A stretch of 54,708 bases of DNA from Bacilli bacterium (GCA_012838505.1 DUPD01000011.1:1-54708); one strand, 5' to 3'. Positions 1 to 8,881 are shown, counted from the stretch's first letter. The notes: a model not told the origin generated them from the letters alone. Numbers and translations are program-made.

Positions 1-552
1 ATTAAAATTGATATCATCATTATAAAAGTACCTAATTGCAACAGAACCTGTCACGCTTTCTGTCGATGTTTGTTGAATCGATAGCTGATCAATTTCGACG
101 ATCCGTGTTTGGTTGTTTAGTTCGTTAATAAATGATTCGAAATCGTCAAACGTTTCTGCGGTAAATTCTATTTGATAGTGGATCGATCCAATCTCACTCG
201 GATAGTATGGTTGATCAGCATCTAACAATTTATTTGATAAACTGATCAACTTAAGAACAACATCTGTGTCACTTTCAATATCTCTTAAAGCAGAAACGAT
301 TAAATCAATTTCTTTATCGACAGGCAATTCCACTTGGATAGACTCAAACTCGGTTTGAATTTCCTCTCTCGATAGTTTTCCTGAATCCGCTAAATCGATA
401 AAAACTTGATGTTCAGCAAGCGTTTCTTCTGACTCACTAATCAATTCTCTAACTGGTTCTAATAAATAGAGTTGACTATAATACCAAATAAAAACTAGAA
501 ACAAGACAATAAGAATTGATAATAAGGTATATGTCCGATTCCATTTAATCAT
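1..552 (-). CDS. pilO: PilO-like type IV pilus assembly protein (partial, C-terminus outside window)
   Basis: The frame is open from an ATG at 552 down to base 1 with no stop, so 184 codons are visible and the C-terminus is missing. The N-terminus (MIKWNRTYTLL) leads into one membrane segment of about 17 hydrophobic residues, followed by an acidic, probably coiled-coil stretch and then a mixed alpha/beta region. That is the layout of PilO, an inner-membrane protein that pairs with PilN and connects the PilM ring to the pilus machine. The start codon overlaps the last 8 bases of pilN, so the two are translationally coupled. Sequence conservation in PilO is low; the call rests on topology and on its position after pilM and pilN. 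Confidence 0.75.
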   Translation of the reverse strand, partial: MIKWNRTYTLLSILIVLFLVFIWYYSQLYLLEPVRELISESEETLAEHQVFIDLADSGKLSREEIQTEFESIQVELPVDKEIDLIVSALRDIESDTDVVLKLISLSNKLLDADQPYYPSEIGSIHYQIEFTAETFDDFESFINELNNQTRIVEIDQLSIQQTSTESVTGSVAIRYFYNDDINFN

Positions 553-1093
553 CCTGAGTCACCTCACTCAATAGATCACGATCAATTTCCACTTGAATAT
601 TTACTAAATAATGCTGTTCATCTTGACTAACAAGATCAACGGTCTCTAACACTACATCTGTAACAAATGCTAAATCAAGCAAGGAACGTTGTAGATCAAT
701 AACTTGATCAAGATGAACCAGTTGAACAGATAATTTTAATCCTTCTTCAATTGAAAAGGTGTAATCGTGCAAATAAAGGGCGTCAGATTGCGGTAACAAT
801 TCATAAACAGTTTCATATACTAATGGCGTTGGGTACTGACTTCCATCTAGTAACTCAAGTTGATGCGATAATTCCCTAACTTGATCAGAAAATACTTGAA
901 TTTGCTTCAATTCATTGACCCGCGGTTGTTGTTCACTTATTTTCGTTAGATTGTCTCTAAGCTGATTTTCTAAGCTTGTATTCATTAACATGACATAAGC
1001 ACTAACGACTAATAAACCAACTAAAAAAATTGCGACTAAGATTAACGGACTATAATTCTTCTTTTCTCGTTCAAAAAAATTAATTTCAATCAT
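545..1093 (-). CDS. pilN: PilN-like type IV pilus assembly protein
   Basis: This 182-residue protein has a short cytoplasmic N-terminus (MIEINFFEREKK), one membrane segment at about residues 16-37, a heptad-rich coiled-coil stretch, and a C-terminal alpha/beta domain. In PilN the N-terminal tail (usually containing IN-L) docks into PilM; here MIEINFFERE fits that motif loosely. It lies between pilM and pilO, as in most type IV pilus operons. The ATG has a GAGGT ribosome site 7 bases upstream. It is expected to form the PilN-PilO heterodimer in the membrane. Assignment is from topology and gene order. Confidence 0.8.
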   Translation of the reverse strand: MIEINFFEREKKNYSPLILVAIFLVGLLVVSAYVMLMNTSLENQLRDNLTKISEQQPRVNELKQIQVFSDQVRELSHQLELLDGSQYPTPLVYETVYELLPQSDALYLHDYTFSIEEGLKLSVQLVHLDQVIDLQRSLLDLAFVTDVVLETVDLVSQDEQHYLVNIQVEIDRDLLSEVTQDD

Positions 1094-1126
1094 CGTAACA
1101 ACCTCACAATCACAGCGCGATTATAT

Positions 1127-2092
1127 TTATTGATCAAATCGCTCACCCCTTAATCCTAAACCATATAGCGAACCAAATTCTATCGGTAAATCATTTGGTA
1201 AAGTAAGTTTTTTTATCGGTAAATCAAACCGTGTCATTAATTGATCCTCAATAATCTGTTTATTAGGGAAGTCCCCTGTTAATAGGATTTGATTGATTTG
1301 TCCTTCATCACTCACAACTGAATAACGATAAAAATCTATAAATCTCTCAATCGGGATTAACTGTTGTTCAACAAAATCAGCCAGAGTTAATAAACTTGAT
1401 TTCCATTCGAGTTGTTTGCTCTCTTCGTTCTTTTGCCAAGATTGTGCAGCATGTTCCAAATGAACATGACGTGAGAACTTTGGGGTTTGTTGATGAAATA
1501 CAGTCATCGTTAAATCATATTTGTTCCATTGAATCATTAGTAAATGTTCATCTTTTGTAGCTAATTCAGCTTTTAAATATGCACGATATAAACTTAGATA
1601 AGAGATATCAGCAACATTTGGCCACAAACCAACATCTACAAATAATTGCCTGAATGGTTTTAGTCGTTCAGAAGGGTAAGCAAACAGTATAATTTTATTT
1701 TTATCTTTCCCTTCTTCAAGTATGTGATAATCAATGTAAGGGTTTTTAAAAGGTAACCGAATACTTCCATCCATGTGTAGCTCGATATAAGAAAGAATTT
1801 CATCTTTTTTTAATTGCTTAGGAATTGACTCTTGGCGCATTGTAACAAAATTATCTGGTACAATAAATGATAATTTGTGTCCTTTCCAATTCTTCTGTTC
1901 AATTAAGTTATTTAGCACTGATGTCAATAATTCTTCATTAATGATTTGCCCATCCTCAATGATTAAAGAATCCAAAACTAACTCACCGTAATCGGCATTT
2001 TGACGCACGACATTACTGCTATGCCATGTTAAATAACGAATTGTACGCTCAGTAAGCAAGATAAAAACATGTTCTTTGTTAAATAATTGCAT
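1127..2092 (-). CDS. pilM: PilM-like actin-fold pilus assembly ATPase
   Basis: The protein of about 321 residues begins MQLFNKEHVFILLTE, the first strand pair of an actin/FtsA-like fold, and contains a long central region with a QDL-type phosphate loop candidate and a late ILLTGDFPN segment typical of the last nucleotide-binding loop. PilM is a cytoplasmic ring protein that binds ATP and the N-terminus of PilN. An ATG nine bases further upstream is in frame, but AGAGG directly abuts it; the second ATG at 2092 has AGAGG at a normal distance and is preferred. The gene follows pilD by about 30 bases and precedes pilN. Confidence 0.8.
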   Translation of the reverse strand: MQLFNKEHVFILLTERTIRYLTWHSSNVVRQNADYGELVLDSLIIEDGQIINEELLTSVLNNLIEQKNWKGHKLSFIVPDNFVTMRQESIPKQLKKDEILSYIELHMDGSIRLPFKNPYIDYHILEEGKDKNKIILFAYPSERLKPFRQLFVDVGLWPNVADISYLSLYRAYLKAELATKDEHLLMIQWNKYDLTMTVFHQQTPKFSRHVHLEHAAQSWQKNEESKQLEWKSSLLTLADFVEQQLIPIERFIDFYRYSVVSDEGQINQILLTGDFPNKQIIEDQLMTRFDLPIKKLTLPNDLPIEFGSLYGLGLRGERFDQ

Positions 2093-2125
2093 CTCATTCA
2101 TCCTCTAGTTTCGATAGATTTCTAA

Positions 2126-2899
2126 CTAAAATAACGATAAATACCAATTAATAACTTGAAAATACCAATTAATAATTTGTTCACCAAAGAATAGTACAGT
2201 CAGCGCCGCAAAGCTAATATATGGTCCAAATGGCACTGCTGATTTACGCGTTACCTTTTTTAAAGCTAACAAACCAATGTTGATCACTGCACCATACAAT
2301 GTTGATAAGAAAAAAACGAGCAAAATATTCGGAAAACCAAACACGATGCCCAAGACAGCAAAGTATTTCATATCACCTGCGCCCATGCCACCCTTACTGA
2401 CGATAATAATCAGTAATAAAAGGCCAAAACCAGTCAGGCTACCTACGATCGGTGACCACCATGGATTTAATGGGATGACGATTCTAGCAATAATCAAGAT
2501 TGGCAAGAAAAACAGTAGTATTTTGTTAGGAATCAGTGTGTATGTATAGTCGGTTACGATGATGATAATCGCTAATGAAACAACGATGAGCGAAAGCACT
2601 AATTCCAATGTCAGATCAAATCGCCAATAACTAAGCGCAAAAAAAAGACCGGTAAGTAGCTCGATAATCGGATATAGCTTTCCGATCGTTTGACCACAGC
2701 CACGGCATTTTCCCGCTTGAATTAAATAAGAGATAACCGGGATCAGCTCATACCAATTGAGTTTTTTTTGACAATTGGGACAATAAGAGCGATCAGTTGT
2801 GAAACTCTTACCTTTAGGGCCTCTTAAACCGACAACATTGAAAAAAGAGCCGAAGATTGCTCCTAAGATGAAAAACAAACTATAATAAGCGATTTCCAT
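2126..2899 (-). CDS. pilD: Prepilin peptidase / N-methyltransferase (PilD/ComC)
   Basis: A 257-residue polytopic membrane protein. The N-terminal domain carries two zinc-type pairs, CPNC at about residue 40 and CRGC at about 65, which flank the cytoplasmic methylase region GSFFNV. The two catalytic aspartates of this aspartyl protease family are visible as VTDYTYTLIPN (about residue 115) and the GxGD-type motif MGAGDMKYF (about 175). It cleaves the leader of the PilA pilin just upstream and methylates the new N-terminus. In B. subtilis the orthologue comC is also found beside folC; here the rest of the pilus operon lies between them. Ribosome site AAGGAG precedes the ATG. Confidence 0.95.
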   Translation of the reverse strand: MEIAYYSLFFILGAIFGSFFNVVGLRGPKGKSFTTDRSYCPNCQKKLNWYELIPVISYLIQAGKCRGCGQTIGKLYPIIELLTGLFFALSYWRFDLTLELVLSLIVVSLAIIIIVTDYTYTLIPNKILLFFLPILIIARIVIPLNPWWSPIVGSLTGFGLLLLIIIVSKGGMGAGDMKYFAVLGIVFGFPNILLVFFLSTLYGAVINIGLLALKKVTRKSAVPFGPYISFAALTVLFFGEQIINWYFQVINWYLSLF

Positions 2900-2919
2900 A
2901 ACAAGCTCCTTATATAACT

Positions 2920-2946
2920 AGAGACCCCTCACGGGGAGGAGTCTCT
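2920..2946 (-). other. RNA hairpin between pilA and pilD
   Basis: On the transcribed strand AGAGA pairs with TCTCT and CCCC pairs with GGGG around a GTGA tetraloop, with a small bulge between the two stems. No U-run follows, so it is not an ordinary terminator. Its place right after the pilin gene fits a stabilising or processing hairpin that would allow pilin mRNA to outlast the downstream message, which is an inference. Confidence 0.55.
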
Positions 2947-2966
2947 ATCACTATATTTTTCTAGAT

Positions 2967-3311
2967 CTATGGGGCTGGGGCTGGGGCTTCGTTATAAGTA
3001 AACGTACCATCAGCTTCTTTAGTAACAGTTGCTGTTAAGTCTAGATCAGTCCCTTGTCTTGGATCTAAATATCCTTCAGAAATTAAAGTTCCAACGGATA
3101 CAGGATAAGTAGCATCGTTTTGAAGATCATAAAGTCTCGCTGCATCAATAATCATAGTAACTTCTGCCTTATCAGCATCCTCTTCAGCTTTCTCAATCAC
3201 CTTACCAATCGCAGGAATTGCAATTGCAACAATAATCCCTAAAATAACGATAACTGCTAGTAATTCAACTAACGTAAAACCTTTTTCCCCTTTAATCATC
3301 TTCTTAATCAT
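2967..3311 (-). CDS. pilA: Type IV major pilin (PilA-like prepilin)
   Basis: The start chosen is the ATG at 3311, preceded by AAGGAGG; upstream codons in this frame belong to the leader RNA. The product has 114 residues: a short positively charged leader ending in GEKG, then the class III signal FTLVELLAVIVILGII, so PilD would cut between Gly11 and Phe12 and leave Glu5 in the mature pilin. The hydrophobic alpha helix runs to about residue 33. The globular part is small (about 75 residues) with no cysteine pair, and the protein ends in an APAPAP tail. This is the likely major subunit of the pilus. Its own promoter and cyclic-di-GMP leader lie directly upstream. Confidence 0.9.
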   Translation of the reverse strand: MIKKMIKGEKGFTLVELLAVIVILGIIVAIAIPAIGKVIEKAEEDADKAEVTMIIDAARLYDLQNDATYPVSVGTLISEGYLDPRQGTDLDLTATVTKEADGTFTYNEAPAPAP

Positions 3312-3406
3312 AACTTTGTTCCTCCTTGATATTTGTTTAGTATTTGGTGCATCAAGTAAAGGCTTAATATACAAAAATAGACTCACAGCATAAAATAAAC
3401 CTTTAT

Positions 3407-3481
3407 GATGCCAGCCGGTTGCACTACTAACTCAAATCCATCAAAGTGCCCAAAATAAGATGAATTGTCATCGTCTCTGAA
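3407..3481 (-). promoter_or_regulatory. Class II cyclic-di-GMP riboswitch upstream of pilA
   Basis: The leader contains TTGGGCACTT, a short stem segment, then TTTGAGTTAGTAGTGCAACC, which is the conserved ligand-binding and pseudoknot core of the c-di-GMP-II riboswitch class as I know it from clostridial examples. The outer P1 helix looks short (about four pairs). Downstream, CTTGAT (3356-3351) can pair with ATCAAG (3330-3325), which covers the beginning of the AAGGAGG ribosome site of pilA, so translational control is plausible. No U-run follows the aptamer. c-di-GMP would thus set pilin synthesis, a known use of this class. Confidence 0.88.
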
Positions 3482-3494
3482 ATTAACTACTATT

Positions 3495-3523
3495 ATTATA
3501 TTATGTTTTTTTCTATTTGTCTA
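3495..3523 (-). promoter_or_regulatory. pilA promoter (sigma-A type)
   Basis: TAGACA (-35) and TATAAT (-10) are separated by exactly 17 bases. The expected RNA start lies just ahead of the riboswitch, so pilA and the genes after it can be transcribed apart from pilBTC. Confidence 0.75.
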
Positions 3524-3551
3524 GTGTTTTTTTGAAAAAAAATAACTTTTT

Positions 3552-4754
3552 TTAAAATGATTCAAATAATGAAAACATTGGGATAACAACCGCTAAAACA
3601 ATTCCACCGACAATGATAGATAAAAAGACAATCATAACAGGTTCGATTAATGATTTTAACTTTTCTGATGCTTCGTCGAGCTCTTGTTCATAGAAATGTG
3701 AAACTTTTAACAACATCTCATCAAGTGCACCAGTCTTTTCTCCAACTACAATCATTTGTGTAATCAGCTTTGGAAATACCCAATGCTCTATCATTGGCTT
3801 AGCTAGGGAGTCTCCCTCTTCTAATACTGTTTTGCTTTCTCTAAGTACCTTTTTAATCACACGATTAGCTATCACACGCTCAGTAATTTCTATCGATTGA
3901 ATAATTGGCACTGAGCTATTTAATAAAGAACTCAAAGTTTGGGTCATTCGAGCTAAAACTGCTTTTTGAATAAATGAGCCAAAAATCGGTAACTTTAGTT
4001 TGATATGGTCAAAAATAATGGCAAACTTCTCTTGTCTGTTTAGTACACCAATAAACACAACAACCGCTAATATACCTATCATAATTACCCACCAAAACCG
4101 CTGAAAAAACGCACTTATATTTAAGACGAATTGTGTATATGCTGGAATCTCTTGATCAAATGAAATAAACATATCGGTAAATACAGGGACAATAAATGTC
4201 AGCAAAATCATTGAAATTAGTAAAGCAAAAATCGCAATGACAATCGGATAAGTTAATGCAGTTTCAATTTTCTTCTTTAATTGATACTGCTTCTCATAGT
4301 AATCTGCCATTCGATTTAAGATCTCATCAAGACGACCACTGACCTCACCCGCATTAACCATACTCACTAGTAGTTCTGGAAATATTTTATTGTGCTTGCC
4401 TAACGCGTCAGATAATGCAATACCTTCTTGTAAATCATCTTTTGATTCTAATAGTGCAGCCTTTAGTGGCTTACTGTTTGATTGATCAGCTAATATATCC
4501 ATCGATTCAACCAGAGTAATTCCTGCACTAACTAGGGTAGAGAACTGTCTTAAAAATATAACAAAATCTTTATTCTTGACTGGTTTTCCTATAGAAACAT
4601 CACCATATAATACAGGATTAAGTTTTTTAATTTGATAAACTACCAGATTTAATTGTTCAAGTTCAGAAAGAGCTTCTTCTTCACTAGCACTTTTAAGTCT
4701 TCCCTTCAACAATTTTCCATCAATTGTTCGAGCTTGATAAGCGTATAATGCCAC
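3552..4754 (-). CDS. pilC: Type IV pilus inner-membrane platform protein PilC
   Basis: A 400-residue protein with two repeated T2SS-F domains (about residues 65-190 and 270-390) and three membrane segments near residues 170-190, 215-240 and 370-395. Recognisable motifs are FLRQFSTLVSAG at about residue 67 and its second copy ARMTQTLSSLLNS at about 273, as well as GEVSGRLDE and GEKTGALDE at the ends of the two domains. PilC couples the PilB and PilT motors to pilus growth. The GTG start at 4754 has a GAGG site 9 bases upstream and lies 11 bases after pilT. A weak A/T hairpin follows the stop. Confidence 0.95.
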   Translation of the reverse strand: MALYAYQARTIDGKLLKGRLKSASEEEALSELEQLNLVVYQIKKLNPVLYGDVSIGKPVKNKDFVIFLRQFSTLVSAGITLVESMDILADQSNSKPLKAALLESKDDLQEGIALSDALGKHNKIFPELLVSMVNAGEVSGRLDEILNRMADYYEKQYQLKKKIETALTYPIVIAIFALLISMILLTFIVPVFTDMFISFDQEIPAYTQFVLNISAFFQRFWWVIMIGILAVVVFIGVLNRQEKFAIIFDHIKLKLPIFGSFIQKAVLARMTQTLSSLLNSSVPIIQSIEITERVIANRVIKKVLRESKTVLEEGDSLAKPMIEHWVFPKLITQMIVVGEKTGALDEMLLKVSHFYEQELDEASEKLKSLIEPVMIVFLSIIVGGIVLAVVIPMFSLFESF

Positions 4755-4765
4755 GTTATTTTACC

Positions 4766-5806
4766 TCATTCCTTAGTATATTTAGTTAAATAAGGTTCTG
4801 CATGTTTTCGACTAATTAAACCGTCCTTTAATTTTTGGCGGATATCCATTTCCATCGTGTGCATCCCTAGTTCTTTCGATGTCTGGAGTGTATTAGGAAT
4901 TTGATGCATTTTTTCATTGCGAATTAGATTTCTTATCGCAGAGTTATTAATCAATATCTCAGTACTTGCGATTCGACCACTTTGTTGAGCTTTCGGGAAT
5001 AAACGTTGTGAGATAATTGCCTCAAGTACACTTGCTAGTAAAATCCGAATTTGTTCCTTTTGATAAGCTGGAAATACGTCAATAATGCGATCCATCGTAG
5101 TCGAAACATCTTGAGTATGGAGTGTTCCTAATACGAGGTGCCCCGTTTCTGCTGCCGTAATTGCAGTAGAAATTGTATCTAAATCACGCATCTCACCAAC
5201 TAGGATCACATCTGGATCTTGCCTCAAACAAGCGCGTAATCCTGATTGAAATGACGTTGTATCAACCCCAACCTCACGCTGGTCAATTATCGATTGATTG
5301 TGTTTGTGTATATATTCAATCGGATCTTCTAAGGTAATAATATGCCGACTTGAATGACGGTTCATGTAATCAATCATTGCTGCCAAAGTCGTACTTTTAC
5401 CGCTCCCTGTTGGACCTGTCACTAAAACGAGTCCGTGAGGTCTTCTAGTAATATCTTTTAATACTTCTGGTAAGTGCAAATCTTCCAATTGTGGAATATT
5501 TCTAGGTATGACTCGAAATGCTAGTGATAAATTATTTCTTTGGAAAAAGATATTGACACGAAATCTTGACAATCTCGGAATCCCATATGATAAATCAATC
5601 TCACGCTCTTTCTGTAGTCGTTCCCATTGTTTATCTGTTAAAATTGAATGCGCCATTTGTTTAGTATCGTCTGCTGTAATCACTGTATCTTTATGAGCAA
5701 TTAGATTTCCATCAATTCTAAAAATAGGAACTGAGCCAACTGTTAAATGAATATCTGATGCATCCTTTTCAAAAGCCGCCGTTAAAATTCTTGTTAATCT
5801 ATCCAA
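4766..5806 (-). CDS. pilT: Pilus retraction ATPase PilT
   Basis: A 346-residue hexameric ATPase. The N-terminal PAS-like domain starts ASDIHLTVG; the Walker A motif GPTGSGKSTT is at about residue 131, the Asp box and Walker B (DPDVILVGEMRD) near 197-210, and the His box GTLHTQDV near 227. The AIRNLIRNEK stretch near residue 290 is characteristic of PilT rather than PilB, and there is no zinc-binding cysteine group. It powers pilus retraction, needed for twitching or DNA uptake. The start is TTG preceded by GGAGG at a normal distance. Confidence 0.96.
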   Translation of the reverse strand: MDRLTRILTAAFEKDASDIHLTVGSVPIFRIDGNLIAHKDTVITADDTKQMAHSILTDKQWERLQKEREIDLSYGIPRLSRFRVNIFFQRNNLSLAFRVIPRNIPQLEDLHLPEVLKDITRRPHGLVLVTGPTGSGKSTTLAAMIDYMNRHSSRHIITLEDPIEYIHKHNQSIIDQREVGVDTTSFQSGLRACLRQDPDVILVGEMRDLDTISTAITAAETGHLVLGTLHTQDVSTTMDRIIDVFPAYQKEQIRILLASVLEAIISQRLFPKAQQSGRIASTEILINNSAIRNLIRNEKMHQIPNTLQTSKELGMHTMEMDIRQKLKDGLISRKHAEPYLTKYTKE

Positions 5807-5818
5807 TTTATATCCTCC

Positions 5819-7438
5819 CTATTCTATGATCGCTACCCGCATAACCTCTTCTAATGTAGTGAATCCTTGCTTAACTTTATCTAAGCCATCATCAATCAAG
5901 AACTGCATCCCTTGTTCTCTAACATAGCTTTTAATTTCATTCATACTGACTTGATCAAGCATCATCTTTTTGATTGTATCGTCAATAACTAATAACTCAT
6001 GAATAGCCATTCGACCTCGATAACCGGTTCCGCGACAACTATTACAGCCTGCTCCTTCTGATACCTCAGTTATATCGATGTCATATTTTTGAAAAACTTC
6101 TGCTTCCAATGCTGTAATTGATCTAGTTTTTTTACAATCCTTACAAATCTTTTTCACTAACCGTTGTGCCATCACTCCTGTTAATGAAGAAACTACAAGA
6201 TATGGTTCAATCCCCATATCAAACAGACGCGGAATTGCATCGATTGCACTATTTGTGTGCAACGTACTAAATACTAAGTGACCTGTAAGTGATGATCGAA
6301 TCGCGATTTCTGCTGTTTCTTTATCACGAATTTCACCAACCATAATGATATTAGGATCTTGTCTTAAAATTGAACGTAAACCCGCAGCAAATGTTAATCC
6401 TATATTCGTATTCACTTGAACTTGATTAATCCCTTCAAGTTGATATTCAACAGGATCTTCTACTGTAATGATGTTAACATCCTCTTGATTTAATTCATTA
6501 ATCGCCCCATACAGAGTTGTTGTTTTTCCTGAACCTGTCGGCCCTGTTAATAAAATTAAGCCAGATGGACTTTTAATCATTTCAGAAAATTGCTTAAGTG
6601 TTTTTTCATTAAAATCTAATTCTGTAATTTCTTTGAATATATTCGTTAAATCAAGGATCCGAATAACGACCTTTTCTCCAAATACAGTAGGTAACGTTGA
6701 TACACGTAAATCAATTTGTTTTCCATCTATGACCATCTGAATTCGTCCATCTTGAGGCAGGCGCGTCTCTGTTATATTTAAATCCGCTAAAATTTTAACC
6801 CGAGCAATTAGAGCATTTTGAATCCGTTTTGAAAGAGTACGATCACTGCGAAGCGTACCATCAACACGAAAACGGACATTTACATTTGTTTCACTTGGAT
6901 CTAAATGGATATCACTCGCTCTTAAGGTAACACCAGTCTGTATGATCTGATCTAGGGTTTGAATGGCTGGTGCGTGTTCATCATTATCATCTTGATCTAC
7001 CTTGCCTTTGTCATAGTATTTATTAATCGCTTGTAGAATATCTTCCTTAGTCGCCAATACTGGCCTGACTTGATAGCTTGTTAATAATTCCAGATCATCA
7101 ATTGCAAAATAGTCGAGCGGGTCATTCATTGCTACAGTTAAAACATTGTCTTGAAGTTCAATCGGAAATAATACGTTTTTACGAGCAACATCTTTAGGGA
7201 TCAGTTCAACTAACTGATCATCAATTGGATAGCTATACAATGAAACTGCTGAAATACCTAGCTGAATCTCTAAAACTTCAAGTAATTGTTTTTCAGTAAT
7301 ATAACCTTGTTCCGCTAATGCATCACCAAGCTTTTGCCGATCCTTCTTTCGACTGAGAACCTCAAGAATTTCTTCTTCCGTAATTAATTTTGCTTCCTTT
7401 AAAATGTCACCAAGTTTCCTCTTTGATTGAATTGACAT
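5819..7438 (-). CDS. pilB: Pilus extension ATPase PilB
   Basis: A 539-residue secretion ATPase. The N-terminal 150 residues form a T2SSE_N/MshEN-type domain (LGDALAEQGYITEKQLLE), a domain that binds cyclic di-GMP in some relatives. The ATPase domain shows Walker [11 protein letters not shown] at about residue 290, DPNIIMVGEIRDKETAE (Walker B) near 357, and a zinc group CKDC...CNSC near 435-465 followed by GTGYRGR. It drives pilus polymerisation. It is first in the operon. The ribosome site is an imperfect GGGCGG. Confidence 0.96.
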   Translation of the reverse strand: MSIQSKRKLGDILKEAKLITEEEILEVLSRKKDRQKLGDALAEQGYITEKQLLEVLEIQLGISAVSLYSYPIDDQLVELIPKDVARKNVLFPIELQDNVLTVAMNDPLDYFAIDDLELLTSYQVRPVLATKEDILQAINKYYDKGKVDQDDNDEHAPAIQTLDQIIQTGVTLRASDIHLDPSETNVNVRFRVDGTLRSDRTLSKRIQNALIARVKILADLNITETRLPQDGRIQMVIDGKQIDLRVSTLPTVFGEKVVIRILDLTNIFKEITELDFNEKTLKQFSEMIKSPSGLILLTGPTGSGKTTTLYGAINELNQEDVNIITVEDPVEYQLEGINQVQVNTNIGLTFAAGLRSILRQDPNIIMVGEIRDKETAEIAIRSSLTGHLVFSTLHTNSAIDAIPRLFDMGIEPYLVVSSLTGVMAQRLVKKICKDCKKTRSITALEAEVFQKYDIDITEVSEGAGCNSCRGTGYRGRMAIHELLVIDDTIKKMMLDQVSMNEIKSYVREQGMQFLIDDGLDKVKQGFTTLEEVMRVAIIE

Positions 7439-7592
7439 ACATTAATCCGCCCTTCGACTTCATCTATTTTCCATTAGAGAGTGGTGTTACTAAATATTCA
7501 TCTGAATCATCACCAAAATTTATTTGATCTTTTAAATTAATATTACTCATTAAAATGGTGTCATTTTCTATAATGTCGTTTTTTTAATTTTT

Positions 7593-7621
7593 AGTATAAT
7601 TGTTTTTAATGTAAAAATCAA
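7593..7621 (-). promoter_or_regulatory. Promoter of the pilB-pilT-pilC operon
   Basis: TTGATT and TATACT are spaced by 17 bases and lie directly after the folC stop. The transcript would carry a leader of about 145 bases before pilB. Confidence 0.65.
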
Positions 7622-7627
7622 GGCTAT

Positions 7628-8881
7628 TTACTTAAAGTATTCCCTAACTTTGCCAACAAAGTCCAGTGAACCAACGACAAAAGTCACTTTTTTCGTTGTT
7701 TTTTCCGAGCGAATTTGGTCAAGTAGTTCTTGCCAATCTTCTATCACTTGTTTATTTTGATGATTTGACACTTCAAATAAATGATCCGCTGACTCCGCGC
7801 GCTCATGATCAAATGTTGTCATAATAATTTCTTCAAAGTGTGGTTCGAGATGAGCAATCATCCGCTCAATTGGTTTATCTCTAAAGGCTGCAAATATGAG
7901 CCGTTTTTCTACGTTTTGATATGATTTATTTACCGTATCGATAAAAGCATCGATACTTTCCGTATTATGAGCACCATCGATAACGATGATGGGATGGTCA
8001 GATATTTGCTCAAATCGAGCTGGTAAATGAGCTTGTTTAATCCCTAACTTGATTTGCTCATTCGAAATCCGTTCATCTAAAATGGCAAGCGTTTTAATTG
8101 CTAAAGCCGTATTAAAAAATTGATGCTCGCCAAGTAAGCGCAAGCGTAACGGAATCGTTTCATGCTCATCTTTAAAGTAGGGACGATTTTCCACCCAAAT
8201 GACATCAAAATTCTCACCTAACTGATAGAGTTTTGCACCTTTTGCTTGGGCTTCATTTTCAATTACTTCTCTCGCTTGGTCAACAATTTTTCCAACAACA
8301 ATCGGTCGGTTCGGTTTAATAATTCCCGCTTTATGACGCGCAATTTCGTCAATCGTTTCCCCTAGAAAAGCTGTATGGTCATAGCCAATCGACGTGATAA
8401 TCGACACAACTGGATCGACGAGGTTTGTCGCATCCTCTAGTCCACCCATGCCTGTTTCAATCACGGCAATATCACTATGCTCAGCAAAAAATAGAAACGC
8501 AATCGTAACGATAATTTCAAACAAGCTAGCCGGATTATCTTCTTGATCTAATAAATCTAATTCAGTTTTAAGTTGGTTAGCGTAGTTTAAAAATATTTGA
8601 TCAGATATTGATTCGCCATTTAATTGAATCATTGCTTGTCTATTCGTCAAGCTCGGTGATGTGAATGTGCCAACTTGATAGTTTGCTTCTTTTAAAACTG
8701 ACGCCAAATAAGTAACAGTTGATCCCTTTCCATTTGTTCCCGCAACGTGAATGACAGGTTTTTTCAAATGGGGTTGGTCAACACTACTTAACAGGCGTTC
8801 CATGCGATCTAAACCCGGCTTAATTCCAACCTTTTCTCTTGCTTCAAAAAAACGATCCAATGTTTCAATAGAAGAAAACAT
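7628..8881 (-). CDS. folC: Folylpolyglutamate synthase / dihydrofolate synthase
   Basis: A 417-residue Mur-ligase-family enzyme that adds glutamate to folates (and may make dihydrofolate from dihydropteroate). The ATP loop is HVAGTNGKGST at about residue 45, the following IETGMGGLEDATN carries the family DATN signature near 145, and the C-terminal glutamate-ligase domain has VIDGAHN near residue 300. Length is normal. AAGGAG lies 8 bases before the ATG. In B. subtilis it is followed by comC, and here by the pilus operon on the same strand. Confidence 0.96.
   Translation of the reverse strand: MFSSIETLDRFFEAREKVGIKPGLDRMERLLSSVDQPHLKKPVIHVAGTNGKGSTVTYLASVLKEANYQVGTFTSPSLTNRQAMIQLNGESISDQIFLNYANQLKTELDLLDQEDNPASLFEIIVTIAFLFFAEHSDIAVIETGMGGLEDATNLVDPVVSIITSIGYDHTAFLGETIDEIARHKAGIIKPNRPIVVGKIVDQAREVIENEAQAKGAKLYQLGENFDVIWVENRPYFKDEHETIPLRLRLLGEHQFFNTALAIKTLAILDERISNEQIKLGIKQAHLPARFEQISDHPIIVIDGAHNTESIDAFIDTVNKSYQNVEKRLIFAAFRDKPIERMIAHLEPHFEEIIMTTFDHERAESADHLFEVSNHQNKQVIEDWQELLDQIRSEKTTKKVTFVVGSLDFVGKVREYFK

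Noticed and set aside
7439-7627. Second cyclic-di-GMP riboswitch upstream of pilB
   Set aside because: Neither class I nor class II core sequences are found there; only a promoter and a possible short frame are seen.
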